Assembly: GCA_009731375.1 (NCBI GenBank)
Contig: BJOX01000041.1
Span: 152,055 to 216,054 of the forward strand
Direction of reading: 5' to 3'
Length of the DNA: 64,000 nucleotides
From: Paulinella micropora
Taxonomy: Eukaryota; Cercozoa; Imbricatea; Euglyphida
The position numbers were made by a program, and so were the translations under genes. Each line of letters begins with the position of its first letter. The stretch's first letter is position 1. Below, piece by piece: positions 47,461 through 57,876 of this stretch. The notes below the pieces were generated by a model that saw nothing but the letters and a program-made list of their open reading frames with translations, ran no database searches and had not been told where the DNA came from.

Positions 47461-48681
47461 AGTATTACCTGAATATAACTCTACATACGAACCCGTTATT
47501 TGTATCGGATAAAATGTCGCTGTTGCTGTTTTTTGTGCTGCAATCATTCCTATTTTTGTATCAAAGGCTATGCCAATGCAGTCAAAAGAAGTAGGATTTG
47601 ATGAACCACTTACCTAAAACTGATGTAAATTTTTTATTTCCTCCAATAGTTTGGTCCCCTGTTAGTTTAACCACCGAAGTATCAAGAACAGAAACATCAA
47701 CACCATCAACCAAATTAACATTTGTTATGCTTTGGCTTTTCATGTCAAGACCCGCACTCGCATTTATTACACTGCTAAATGTTTTAATTCCTCCTATGGT
47801 TTGGTCTCCTGTTAGTTTGACCACCGAACCATCAACTGCAAGATTAGCGAGATTAGTTCCATTATACGTAGAAGCCCCTGAAATAGCATAACCATTCATA
47901 TTTAGTGCCCCCGTCATACTGGCTGTGCCGTCTAATCTAAGAAATGGTGGTGTGGTGTTTCTCCATTGCCCCGTGCTATAAATGAGTAATTGATTATCTG
48001 CTGGGAAGCCTGTTATTGACACATCGCTGTGACTATCTATACTTCCAGCTGCTGACACTTTATCATTATTATCTTGATGCTCAAATATCCATTCATCAAC
48101 ATCTTTGGTATTTAGTAAATTAACTCCTGTTATATTCTTCCTTCCCATACTAATATTGCCGAATTCATCCACATTTATCGGAAATGTTTATTTACCCAGT
48201 TTATTGAATTATATGTTAGATAACTATTCATCGCCACTGGTGCTGTAATGACTACATCAGAGAGTGTGTCAATTGAACCGAGGGCGGTATTTTTCCATTT
48301 GCCTTCTACATCGTTGTAAGTTAAGTATTGACCGCTTGCTTGTGCGAATATGTTTGTATCTATCAAATTGTATAAACTGGTTTGGTGTGGATTGGAAGTA
48401 TTCGAGCGGTGTTGAGTTGATGCTTTAACCTCGTCGTTGTCCCTCACTCGTTGCTCTGTATACTATAAACTGCTTCCTTCTTTAATGTCTGTTGTTGATT
48501 TGGTAGATAATCTCGCATCGAATCTGCCGTCAGTGTAATAAAGATTTACAGGGTCAGCATCTTCTGGCACCCTATCTGTGTTTAAGCCAATAATATTAGT
48601 GTTGGTAAGGTCTAAATTTTTTATATCTAGTGAGTCCACCGCAATTTCAGACAAGCCTAAGAGCGACTTATATTGACTCAT
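47450..48681 (-). pseudogene. Polinton-like virus tail-fibre-like protein
   Basis: The start is the ATG at 48681 (MSQYKSLLGLSEIAVDSL). It has the repeat NLYYTDGRFDARLS, an in-frame TAG at 48463-48465 in a second such repeat, an NPHQTSLYNL motif, a one-base shift near 48175, and two copies of VVKLTGDQTIGG(I/N)K(T/K)F typical of phage and Polinton-like virus fibres. After a local GGTAAGT break near 47610 another beta-rich segment (TFYPIQITGSYVELYSG) continues to the junction, where it is cut. Likely a host-attachment fibre. Confidence 0.65.
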
Positions 48682-48751
48682 TGTATATTTAGGATAATAA
48701 TTAATCCGAATAAAAAAAAATTTTTGGTTAGATATACAACCGAAACAAACA

Positions 48752-49039
48752 ATGCCGAGAGGTAATAGAGAGATTGCCATAAAGAACCTTGAAAAAGCTA
48801 CTGTAATGAAAAAGCAATATGCTAGGCAGAGAAAGATTGAGATGGCTAGGGAATTACTTGCTGAGGAAGAGGCTAAGAATGTGAAAGAAATGACCAATGA
48901 CGAAAAGATGGACCACATTACTAAGAAGCAGTTGGCGAAAGATATGATTGATGGGCAGGACGGTGAGATAAGTGAGGAAAGCGATGAAGAGGTTGAACAC
49001 GACTTTGTTGTATCGTTGCCCAACGGGTTGCGGGTATGA
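48752..49039 (+). CDS. small charged protein of the Polinton-like virus, 95 aa
   Basis: The frame is intact: basic helical N-terminal half (NREIAIKNLEKATVMKKQYA) and an acidic C-terminal half. It overlaps the next start as ATGA at 49036-49039, so the two are translationally linked. It is divergent from the fibre gene. No named family. Confidence 0.55.
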   Translation: MPRGNREIAIKNLEKATVMKKQYARQRKIEMARELLAEEEAKNVKEMTNDEKMDHITKKQLAKDMIDGQDGEISEESDEEVEHDFVVSLPNGLRV

Positions 49040-49245
49040 AACTTAAAGCCAAACAGAAGAAGGCGAAGAAAGTGGTAAAAAAGAAAGTGGAAGAAGATAG
49101 CGAGGATAGCGAATCTGAGGAAGAAGAACAGCCTAAGAAAGGAGGGAAGAAGACTAGCCGTGTTAGTGTCAATGTTTATAACCAACAACCAGATAAACCA
49201 AAAAAAGAAAACAAAGATACATCTAAAATTTTTCTTAAGTTCTAA
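49036..49245 (+). CDS. small Lys/Glu-rich protein, 69 aa
   Basis: It starts in the overlap with the preceding gene. Sequence is a lysine-rich head, a Ser/Asp/Glu block (EEDSEDSESEEEEQ) and a basic tail, as in nucleic-acid-condensing core proteins. TATATATAC follows at 49247, in front of the integrase gene. Confidence 0.5.
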   Translation: MKLKAKQKKAKKVVKKKVEEDSEDSESEEEEQPKKGGKKTSRVSVNVYNQQPDKPKKENKDTSKIFLKF

Positions 49246-49246
49246 T

Positions 49247-49256
49247 ATATATACTT
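49247..49256 (+). promoter_or_regulatory. TATA-like element before the integrase gene
   Basis: A TATATATACT element lies about 75 bases upstream of the ATG at 49328, in a 70-base AT-rich spacer. Confidence 0.35.
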
Positions 49257-49327
49257 TATGCACGACTTATTATTTACTCTTTTATATATCGTGATAAACT
49301 ACCTTTCTATTTTAGCCGCATATAGCA

Positions 49328-50279
49328 ATGGACCGTAAGCATACAGGAAATACTGAACCCGAAGATGAGGATGAAAGAAAGGAACAACAAGCACTTGAAA
49401 TACATTACCAAAAAAGATTGCCGACTGATAAATGGAATACGATATGGTCTGACAAACCGCTTAAACAAATATTTGTAGATTTGGCCGGATATGTCAAAAC
49501 TTAAAGACAAGAAAGCAAATAAAAACTATGCTTGGATGTTGTTTTGGATTGACACTCACAGCCGATTTTTAATAATTAAACCGCTTAAAAACAAAACTGC
49601 GAAAGAAGTTTATTTATCTTTGAAATCAATACCTTACACACCTGACTCTATTACAACCGACAGCGGGAGTGAATACAAAGGGGCTGTTAAAGATTATTTC
49701 AGAGAGAATAACATTGACCATCGGACTGTTGAAGTGGGCGACCATCGAGCTCTTGCGATAGTTGACAGTGTAATAAGAACTATTAGACGGTGGCTTGATA
49801 TTTTATTTGAAACTAATGGCAATTTTGATTGGCTGACTTATATTGACGATATGGTGGATGCTTATAATATGCGGTTTCATAGAACAATTCAAAATAGGCC
49901 GATTGATGTATTTAAGGGTGTTAATAAAAATAAACAACGAATTCAACGGGATGGTCTAATTGACGAATTTGAAAAAGGTGATAAGGTGCGAAAGGAATTA
50001 AAAAGAAATTTATTTTCAAAAGGTGGAAAGCAATACAGTAAGCAGATTTACACCGTCGTCGGAAGAAAGGGCTTCAAATTAATATTAAATTCGGATGAGC
50101 TAGTCAGTCCTAGGGAATTATTAAAGACTAAATTCGACAAACCAGCTGACGAAGAAAAACAAATTAACGAGCAAGTTAAAGATTTAACCAAACAAAAGAA
50201 AACAAAGGAATTATTAAACTGTGAAGACATTCAACCTGAGAACATACTACTAGCAAAAGAGAAAGGAAAGCGAAAGTAA
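49328..50279 (+). pseudogene. retrovirus-type (rve) integrase of the Polinton-like virus
   Basis: The first frame from 49328 runs through KQIFVDLAG, holding the first catalytic Asp, to about 49495, where the frame moves by one. The second part has ITTDSGSEYKG with the second Asp and, 35 residues on, AIVDSVIRTIRRW where the third catalytic residue is usually Glu. YNMRFHRTIQNRP and a chromodomain-like or SH3-like beta end follow, then a Lys-rich tail to 50279. The enzyme inserts Polinton DNA into host chromosomes. The apparent Glu to Asp change should be confirmed by alignment. Single copy in the block. Confidence 0.8.
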
Positions 50280-50305
50280 TATTAGATTTATGAGAAAGAA
50301 ATGAT

Positions 50306-50488
50306 TTAATCGATAGGTAAAATCCATTTGATATAAGCACTCCTGTCCTGTAATTTTCGATAAATTGCGGTGATAGAGTTAAATATTATCAACTCATCTG
50401 GACGACCGACTGCCACGAGAAACATCTGCTCATTTTTTGGTTTTTTGATTGTGTCATCCACATCAGCCTCGGCGAAAAAAAAACTCAT
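50306..50488 (-). CDS. small hypothetical protein, 60 aa
   Basis: Frame with balanced composition (MFLVAVGRPDELIIFNSITA) starting at 50488 and ending 27 bases from the integrase stop, convergent with it. It could be a real small gene or the tail of a longer one. Function unknown. Confidence 0.4.
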   Translation of the reverse strand: MSFFFAEADVDDTIKKPKNEQMFLVAVGRPDELIIFNSITAIYRKLQDRSAYIKWILPID

Positions 50489-50612
50489 TCTCTTTTAATT
50501 CTTCGCGACGAATGAACTGAGCGATGGATGGTGCTGACCTAAATTGAACAATTTCTTTGTTAGAATTGATAAATTCTTTTCTAACCATAACATATCTTGT
50601 ATAGTTTGGAAT

Positions 50613-50786
50613 TTATGATGGAATATCTGCCAAAGCTGTCCACGGGGCTGGGTTTGGCTGGACGGGAGCAGGGTCGGGGTCGGCTGGGGCGGGTTGGTCA
50701 GGGGCGGGCTGGACTGGGGCGGGCTGGACTGGGGCGGGGTTGGGCTCCAGCTTGGCCTCGCCGAAAATGGCGGTAAGCTCCTCCAT
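50613..50786 (-). CDS. small Pro/Ala-rich protein with PAPVQ repeats, 57 aa
   Basis: From the ATG at 50786 the frame reads MEELTAIFGEAKLEPNPAP followed by several PAPVQ/PAPDQ/PAPAD units and stops at 50613. An overlapping longer frame on the same strand is a shadow with less natural composition. Local GC is far above the rest of this block. Confidence 0.45.
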   Translation of the reverse strand: MEELTAIFGEAKLEPNPAPVQPAPVQPAPDQPAPADPDPAPVQPNPAPWTALADIPS

Positions 50787-51075
50787 TCCACTTTGCCACT
50801 TTGGGAGTTGGGCGATTTTGGGAGACTGACGAAAACACGAGGATTTTAGGCGGTTGATTGTGGTGGCGGTTTTTTTAGCAATTTCCTTTTTTATTTAGGG
50901 AGTCAATAGGGCCGACCTAATTATCGCAATGATTTTCATCGTAAATTGCGGTTAATTAATTACGATAGGTAAATGGGTATTGTCAGCCATACTTTAATGG
51001 GCAATTTTCCTTCTGGCTTCCTTCTGTCCTTGTTGGTTAGGTCAGAAAAGAAAGAATAAAAAGAAATGACTTGAG

Positions 51076-51567
51076 ATGTCCAGCAATAGTATTAGTCTAA
51101 TCTCCCGCTCTGCCCCAGAGACTGATGAAGATGTTGAAAGAAGAATAAAAAGAAGAAAAACGAGAAATGATTTGGAACTACAAGAGGGGCAAATAGAGAA
51201 ATTAGTTGGCGAAAACAAAAACATTGATAAACAAATTCAGTCTCTTGAAAAAAAGAAGGCCAAGAATGAGCAAGAAATAAAAGCTCTACAAAAACAAGTA
51301 AAGAAAATAAAGCAAGCGAGAGAAGATGTTGATATAGCGAAGGGAGTAAAAGAACTAACTATTTCGTTGATTGAAGAAATCACGAAATATAATAGTTGGA
51401 TAAATAAAGGATTACATATTCGGGCTGGGATAACGAGACCAGACGATATGAATGATGTGCTGAGCACGATTACGAGCGAAAGAAAGAGATTAGACGAAGC
51501 TATACTAATAGTAAGGCGAAAAATTCACAATAGACAAAAACAAATTCAACCGATGATTTCCGAATAA
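51076..51567 (+). CDS. coiled-coil protein, 163 aa
   Basis: The frame is intact. Residues 20-95 are a Lys/Glu/Gln heptad-rich coiled coil (VGENKNIDKQIQSLEKKKAK), followed by a more globular end with YNSWINKGLHIRAGI. A position between integrase and structural genes fits an accessory or scaffold protein. No family is recognised. Confidence 0.6.
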   Translation: MSSNSISLISRSAPETDEDVERRIKRRKTRNDLELQEGQIEKLVGENKNIDKQIQSLEKKKAKNEQEIKALQKQVKKIKQAREDVDIAKGVKELTISLIEEITKYNSWINKGLHIRAGITRPDDMNDVLSTITSERKRLDEAILIVRRKIHNRQKQIQPMISE

Positions 51568-52190
51568 TAAAACCCCTTGGCAGGTAGGGTTCAAAAAATA
51601 GCATGTCTTTTATACTGTGTTTTTAAACACTAAATTTCATATTACTTAAAAAGCCCTACTAACAATTGTTGTGGGGTAGGTCAATGGATGAGAGTGGTGG
51701 TGTCTGCTACTACTAAGGTAATTTTTGCTTCCTTTTTGTTTTATTTCCTTCGTCAATATGTTTTTCTCTTTGATTTCTTAATTATTTCTTGTTTGGTGAT
51801 TTTTGGTGATTTTGGTCTGAAAGACACTTTTCTTATAGGGCATTTTCTTGAAAATGACCCTAAGAAAAGTGTAATTAACTACTAAGGGTACCACTATAGC
51901 ACAGTTATTCTTTTTATATAAAATAAGGCTATTTTTATATAAATTAGTCTTACTATTAATTTCAATAAAAATATACATAATTTCATCCAAATTCAATACA
52001 AGCATTCTTAATCAATAAATAGTCCATATTTGAATTTCTCTCAAACTCTAAAAAAAAGATAACTCATCTATCTTTTGCCAAATCAACACGAAGAGACATC
52101 AAAACCCGTCTCTTAGTTTTTATCGCTGTGCTAGACTTAGTTATCTTTTTTTGAAAAAATGAAAGTCCTCTCCTATTGCGAGTTTGATTA
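51568..52190. other. AT-rich intergenic region
   Basis: No convincing gene. It has the inverted repeat at 51824-51872 and short AT-rich frames. The composition is the same as the rest of the Polinton-like block. Confidence 0.5.
51824..51872. other. long imperfect hairpin
   Basis: ACACTTTTCTTATAGGGCAT at 51824 onward pairs with the stretch ending AAGAAAAGTGT at 51872 around a TTG loop, with stems of about 22 bases and few mismatches. It may be a transcription-ending or processing hairpin, or a miniature inverted-repeat insertion. Confidence 0.6.
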
Positions 52191-52191
52191 A

Positions 52192-52518
52192 TTAATTTTT
52201 TTCCATAAAATTTTTTTACCAATCTATATAGACACCCTCACCAGACTATGTGAGAAGTTTGAGAAACTCTCTATTGAAAATAAAAAAGAAATATTTTCTC
52301 TTACCGATGTTAAAAAGATAATTACTGACGAAATCCAAATGATTGAAAATGCACGGGCAGGCAAGCCAAGGGATATTTTTCCATTCGGTAAGTATAAAGG
52401 TAAGAAAATTCAAGATGTAGCGGTTATTGACAAACCATACCTTGAATGGGTTATGAAACAGCCGTGGTTTGAGAAATTTACTTACATTAAAAGTGAAGTA
52501 AAAAAATATTTACAATAA
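52192..52518 (+). pseudogene. DUF3820/exonuclease X C-terminal-like domain protein, start lost
   Basis: The open frame has no ATG before residue 50. It ends in FPFGKYKGKKIQDVAVIDKP and YLEWVMKQPWF, the small domain seen at the end of exonuclease X-like proteins and in many large DNA virus proteins. It is a paralogue of the gene directly downstream. Probably N-terminally truncated or frameshifted. Confidence 0.55.
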
Positions 52519-52545
52519 AAATTAATATTTACTTAATATATATCA

Positions 52546-53100
52546 ATGACTGACCTGTCAACCAAACAGGACTACTTAAATGAAATTGACAAATGGAACC
52601 TTGATATTGAAATTAAGAAACCCACAATTAAATGGACTAAGCCTGACATTGTTTCTTTCTATGAGCAATACAAACCCCGCGACGACACAGCGAAAGCTAC
52701 AGACGAAGGATGTAATGTGAAAGTAGTTATTCCATTGGAGGCTACACTAGCAAAAATTATAATGGAGGAACCAAGCACNNNNNNNNNNGTGGATGCTACA
52801 CTAGCAAAAATTATAATGGAGGAACCAAGCACACCTTTTAAGACAACTGATTTAAAAGAGACTAGTATTACAGAAATCAAGGCTAATGTTGGCGAAGAAA
52901 TAGAGAATGCTACATGTACAGAAGAAGGATGCATATTAAAGAAAGAATACCAGCAAAATGAAACCGATATTTTTCTTCAATATGGAAAGTATAAAAAAAT
53001 GAAAATTGAAGATGTTGCTAAGATTGATAAACCATACCTTGAATATTTAATTCAACAACCTTATTTTAATAACAAAGATGCGGTAAAAAAATATCTCTAA
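52546..53100 (+). CDS. DUF3820-like domain protein, paralogue of the preceding gene
   Basis: The ATG at 52546 opens a frame that spans a 10-N gap (52779-52788) flanked by the same 40-base sequence, so part of the middle is falsely doubled. The end, FLQYGKYKKMKIEDVAKIDK with YLEYLIQQPYF, matches the end of the upstream gene, showing tandem duplication. CxxxxC-like pairs (DEGCN, EEGCI) are present. Biochemical role unknown; the domain accompanies nucleases. Confidence 0.6.
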   Translation: MTDLSTKQDYLNEIDKWNLDIEIKKPTIKWTKPDIVSFYEQYKPRDDTAKATDEGCNVKVVIPLEATLAKIIMEEPSXXXXVDATLAKIIMEEPSTPFKTTDLKETSITEIKANVGEEIENATCTEEGCILKKEYQQNETDIFLQYGKYKKMKIEDVAKIDKPYLEYLIQQPYFNNKDAVKKYL

Positions 53101-53305
53101 TATCACATCGCTTTCCATTAAATTTTTTTTGCTTTATTGGTCTTCTACGAAGTTAGCGATAATATTGATATTTCCTCCTCCACCAGCAGAGACAGACTTC
53201 TGTGTAAAAGTCAATACATCACTCGGTGATAGGTATATATCANNNNNNNNNNCGATAGGTGTATATCATAACTTCTAAGATTGATTTGTTGAGTTGATTG
53301 AGAAT

Positions 53306-54397
53306 TTACATAAAATTTAAAAATGTTGTTCCATTTGCGATAGCACTCGCCTTTGTGTCAGTATCTACAATTGAATACTTAGAATCAACATCTGCAAAAC
53401 CTGCGCCAGTTAGTGTTCCATTTAATACCATTCTGACAACATTCGACTTAGTATCTTCATTTGTAATACTTATCAAAGTTGGATAAACATTTGAATAATT
53501 TGTTAAATTAGCACCGCCCGCATCAAATGTTGCTTTATTCCTGATACTAATAATAGGACTTTCAGTGGTGTTTGATGCTTTACTTCCTTCCACTTCGTTT
53601 GTTATACTTGTGTTTATCGTATTCGTTCCCTCAATGAATAAACTGGCACTCGCTGTTTTAAGAGTTTGTATTCCAGTCGCTGCATCATTTCTCATTGCTG
53701 CAGTAAAAGGTAATGTCGTATTTCGCAGGCTTACACCATTATTAGCATTCGCATACTCAATCATATGAACTAATTGAAATAATCCTGTTATGGGATTTTC
53801 AATATAAAACTTAATAGCACCAAACCCAAGATACTGAAATTGAATTTGAAATACATTTCCTCTGCTCCAGTCTAAGTCAGGCATAGCATAATTTCCATCG
53901 CAAGGGTCGTCCCAGTCTTCTTGGTCGATATAAACTGCAGCACCTCCTTTACAATGTGCGATATTCATTCCTGCTTAATTTTTGTAAAAATAAAATCCAT
54001 CAACGAGATCATTTCCTATTCCAATATATGAATAGTAATCTTTTGTATCATCCGTTGTCCATATAGCAGTAAAGCGGGATAGGACACCCATTCCAGTTCT
54101 ATATTTTATTCTCCTTTTACTTACCAGTCTAGCATCTGCCGTAGCATCAGCAGTTGTTTTCAATTCAGCCATATTATTCAAAAATGACACAGTCGATTTT
54201 GTTTCTGTTTTTGTCCATATCCTAGTATTAATTGTATATGGAAAGATTTCTTGTAAAACTGGTGTTAATTGACCTACTACTGCTTCGCCAAAAGCGGTTT
54301 TTGAATTATTTGTTTCAATATTACCATCATATCCAACCCTGACATTTATAAATTCTCCGTCTGGATTTTGTGCGATTAAGTTTCTTTGGTGGGACAT
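53306..54397 (-). pseudogene. minor structural or attachment protein of the Polinton-like virus
   Basis: The ATG at 54397 begins MSHQRNLIAQNPDGEFINVR. An in-frame TAA at 53975-53977 divides it after YYSYIGIGNDLVDGFYF. The second half is beta-rich and contains FQIQFQYLGFGAIKFYI and many Thr/Asn/Ala residues, as in fibre or head-decoration proteins. It lies next to the major capsid gene on the same strand. Some repeats end at 53306, close to the gap 53243-53252, where the true end could lie. Confidence 0.5.
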
Positions 54398-54645
54398 TTG
54401 AGAATTTCACTTCGTGCTACGCACTCTCGTTTATTCTCAAACGTCGTTTTCCTATATTATTATACAAGAAAAAATATTTAATATGTTTATCACGATGTTT
54501 TAGAATAAGCGAGAATGCGACAGCATGAAGCGCAATTCTAAAATATCAACTCATCAAAATTTCAACTCCTTTAACAAGCACACTACGTTGAAGAATGGCG
54601 AATGTGTAATGATTAAGATTAGTTACGCCAGCACCACTCGCATTA

Positions 54646-56049
54646 TTACTTGTAGTTNNNNNNNNNNTTACCTGTAGTTGAAACGAATTCATATCGCCTC
54701 TCAGTGTCTAGGCTTAGACCGCTCACCTCATAGCCGTCGGTGTCCTTATCGCACAGCGGGCGGTTATTGTCCCAAGTATCTACATGGAACCAGTTGTAAT
54801 GATAGACATCACTGTTTAGTATAGCACTTCCCTTCAACTTATCCTTCAAAATCATATGGTCCTCATTTTCCTTTGTGTCAATATCAAACTGCTGGAGGCG
54901 AGAGCCGTCAAGTGTTGTATAGTATTTTAAAACCTTTACACCAGCTCTGTTGTCATTATCAAAAGAAGTATTAGCACTCTCGGTGAAATGAAAGGTTGAA
55001 GTATAAATACGACGAATTCTTTCACCCTGCGAGCGGTTCATCTTAATAACATAGTTCTGTTGGTTTGTTTGAAGACTTTGCTTCCAAGCGATAGGATACT
55101 CAATCTTGAATGGAAAGCCTTCACCCGCAATCTTTTGCTGGACACCGAGGATGACATTTGGGTCAGTCTCAACAGCAAGGAATAGATTTAGGTTTGAGAC
55201 GATAGCACCAGAGGTCGTAGCGGCAGCACCAGTGGAAATAGAACTCACATTAGTGCCATAGAATGAAGAGCGGTTGGTTTCAGCCCAAACAATCCGCAAA
55301 TCCAAAATTTCATTAAATCCAATAGTCTTATCCAGTTCAAAAATAGTACCAAACAGCATACCCAAAGGAAACTTAACATTAATAACAGGGGTGGCAGTAT
55401 TATCACCCCCACCTTCAAAATACTTAGCCTCCTCGAAAGGAACATTTACCAAACTATAGGTTCCAGCAGTGCTATCAGCGAGAGCGGTATCATCATTACG
55501 GCGGGCATTAACAAGAGGCACTGTGTAATATCCTTGAACTGCAGCCTTAAGACCTGCAACATCTGCCGCATCAGTAATTGTTTTTCTTTCCGCTACGGTT
55601 CCAATTTCAACTTTTCCAGCATTACACTTTTGAAGCATAGCACCACTACCCACACCAGCACCATGATTTTCAAGTGCCATAAATTTTTCATATTTAATCT
55701 CTGGTTTCCAAATCATCTTAGTGTAATTACCCACATGTTGAAGATTACACAGATACTGCCCGCTTCGGCTTCGCAATTCAATAGTTTTAATCATAGACAG
55801 ACAATCCATATAGATACGATTGTAGCGGCCCGCACCCCCCGCACCAGACGGAGTGTAAGTAAATCGCAACACACTCCTCGCAAGGTTCAAAGGACTAGTG
55901 GGAATTTCAAAGGTGTTTTCCATACCACCAGCAGTAGTAAGTGCGACAGGTTGCGAGCCTTCACGAGTGGTAAGTTTAGTTAATTCATACTTACCAGTGA
56001 GCAGTTCCTTAGTCTGATGGACTAGTTCTCCTCCGTATTGGACAGGCAT
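54646..56049 (-). CDS. major capsid protein, double jelly-roll
   Basis: From the ATG at 56049 the frame codes for 467 aa including a 10-N gap near the C-terminus (54658-54667). The start MPVQYGGELVHQTKELLTGK, the early FEIPTSPLNLARSVLRFTY, the long beta-rich body, PLGMLFGTIFELDKTIGFNE and a late FHVDTWDNNRPL are in keeping with Polinton-like virus capsid proteins, which form trimeric capsomers. It is the largest frame of the block without an internal stop, and lies in the usual order beside penton and protease genes. Identification is by length, context and general sequence style. Confidence 0.65.
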   Translation of the reverse strand: MPVQYGGELVHQTKELLTGKYELTKLTTREGSQPVALTTAGGMENTFEIPTSPLNLARSVLRFTYTPSGAGGAGRYNRIYMDCLSMIKTIELRSRSGQYLCNLQHVGNYTKMIWKPEIKYEKFMALENHGAGVGSGAMLQKCNAGKVEIGTVAERKTITDAADVAGLKAAVQGYYTVPLVNARRNDDTALADSTAGTYSLVNVPFEEAKYFEGGGDNTATPVINVKFPLGMLFGTIFELDKTIGFNEILDLRIVWAETNRSSFYGTNVSSISTGAAATTSGAIVSNLNLFLAVETDPNVILGVQQKIAGEGFPFKIEYPIAWKQSLQTNQQNYVIKMNRSQGERIRRIYTSTFHFTESANTSFDNDNRAGVKVLKYYTTLDGSRLQQFDIDTKENEDHMILKDKLKGSAILNSDVYHYNWFHVDTWDNNRPLCDKDTDGYEVSGLSLDTERRYEFVSTTGXXXXNYK

Positions 56050-56190
56050 TTTTTTTCTTTTGATATTTTAGAATTTCACTTCGTGCTTCGCACTATCGTT
56101 TATTCTAAAACATCTATTTTATTTTGTGAAAAAAAAATAAATAATTGATATTAACTTACAATCGATGTTCATNNNNNNNNNNTAAGTTTA

Positions 56191-57003
56191 TTATCTCGCC
56201 TTTAACAAATTGAAAAATGAATTAAATAAACTAAAATAATTAGTTTCACGATAAACAAGCAATGTCATAACTATTCCCAAACCATTAAGATTAATTGCTT
56301 GGTCATTTTCGTCCGTCAAGTAAAATCTAAATACGTTGTTTGAATTAGTGGACAATGTTTTACCATACTCAGACCCGCTTCCATCATAGATAACAGAACC
56401 AAAAGGAATTTCGTTGGCTGTGTATATTTCTTGAAGCACATGATTATCTCCTTCATTCACCAAATCAGATTGAAAATACAAAGTTTTTTCACCAGTTCAA
56501 ATAATTACATTCGGCGATTTAATAAAATCATTAGCAAAGAAATATGTTGAATTTCTATCAAAACCCATAACCTCGTGAATACGGGTATCACCATCAAATA
56601 TAAACCGCGGTTGAATACCTCCGTTATTTGAAACACTGAATGTTAATTTGCCATCCTCCGCTTCTGTGTTTGTATTGTTGCTTGAGACAACATAAGTATA
56701 GTCATTCGGACTTTCTGTCATCAGTACCTCTGCCAGTTTATTTTTTAAGTTGTTCATTGTGTAGTTTCCCTCAGGTATCGTAATTAAAGCCTCATACCCG
56801 TCTTCGGATAATGTAAAAGTATTATATGGTGAAGCCACAGAGTAATACGATTTCGGCACATAAATATGAAGAATTTTACAATGTGTGGGATTGTCTAGCC
56901 CCTTCATATTGATTTCGTGTGTAAAGTCGCTGTCTGTTCCTGTTATTCTATTTTTACTATTTATGTAATAGATGGAACTTGACCGACCACCTTTGTACTC
57001 CAT
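56191..57003 (-). pseudogene. penton (minor capsid) protein, single jelly-roll
   Basis: The ATG at 57003 opens IYYINSKNRITGTDSDFTHE, a typical start of Polinton and virophage penton proteins. An in-frame TGA at 56497-56499 follows PNVII, after which the same frame carries QSDLVNEGDNHVLQEIY, FGSVIYDGSGSEYGKTLS, FRFYLTDENDQAINLNG and VMTLLVYR, the usual C-terminal motif. It caps the capsid five-fold vertices. The order capsid, penton, protease on one strand is conserved in this virus group. Confidence 0.75.
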
Positions 57004-57065
57004 CGTAGGTGCTTTTTATAAAAACCACCTACAACCTCAAAAATCTATATATTAGAAAACATCTT

Positions 57066-57755
57066 TTATATGTATGTGTCAAAATGACCATAACCATTCT
57101 GTGCTTTTAATTTTTCCGCTTCTTCTTCTTTTAGGTCTGTGAAACCACTGGCAAATTTGAATTTAATACCTTTTGCTCGCTCCATTAAAAACCTTATACT
57201 ATGCCAACCACACGTGTCTGATGTGTCTGATTGTTGTTTTATTTGATTAACCTTCATTAATAAATAACTATCGGGGTGGCTTCGGTCGATTAGTTGTTTC
57301 ATTTGTTGCTGAAAGTCTTCTGTCGGCTCGTAAAGTGCTAAAGGGTCATACACTTCAACACTCCTGTCTTTATCTAGACTTATCCATATTGCCATCCAAT
57401 GCTGTCCTTTTTTGTTGCTCGGATCGGTATTCATAATAAATCCGTATCGCTTTCTGCTTCCAGGCTTCAACTTGTAGATTTCATCGCTGGCTATCGCTCC
57501 GAGATACCATCCATATTTTTTCATTATATCATCTATTTCATTAGTCATTAAGCCGCGACCCTCTCCAGTTTGTTCGTCTGGCGGTGGCTGTCCGTCTGTT
57601 GGCGGTGTCTCTACGACGCTCGGGGGTATTGTTGTCTCCTCTGGTGGTGTTTGGTCTGGCTGTGGTTGCTGTGGCTCAGGCTGTGGCTCTGGTTGCTGTG
57701 GTTGCTCTGGTTGCTGTGGCTGTGGCTCTAATGGCGGTGGTAGTTGTTGTGGCAT
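57066..57755 (-). CDS. adenain/Ulp1-like cysteine protease
   Basis: The frame is intact from the ATG at 57755. The first 60 residues are a Pro/Gln-rich PQQPEPQ repeat. The protease domain has GQHWMAIWI with the His at 57399-57401, VEVYDPL with the acidic partner, and DTCGWHSIRFL with the Cys at 57210-57212, in the His, Asp, Cys order of adenovirus protease and Polinton maturation proteases (peptidase C5/C48). It cleaves capsid precursors during assembly. Directly upstream of the penton gene. Confidence 0.8.
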   Translation of the reverse strand: MPQQLPPPLEPQPQQPEQPQQPEPQPEPQQPQPDQTPPEETTIPPSVVETPPTDGQPPPDEQTGEGRGLMTNEIDDIMKKYGWYLGAIASDEIYKLKPGSRKRYGFIMNTDPSNKKGQHWMAIWISLDKDRSVEVYDPLALYEPTEDFQQQMKQLIDRSHPDSYLLMKVNQIKQQSDTSDTCGWHSIRFLMERAKGIKFKFASGFTDLKEEEAEKLKAQNGYGHFDTYI

Positions 57756-57876
57756 TCCCCGTCAATATTTAAATACGTTGAAACTTGTTTATCCACATTC
57801 GGGTCTATTGTCATTTTGCTAGTTAGAGTTTTTACAAAATCATGTTTGTTCATTGTGTGTTTCCAATCTTTGCGGG

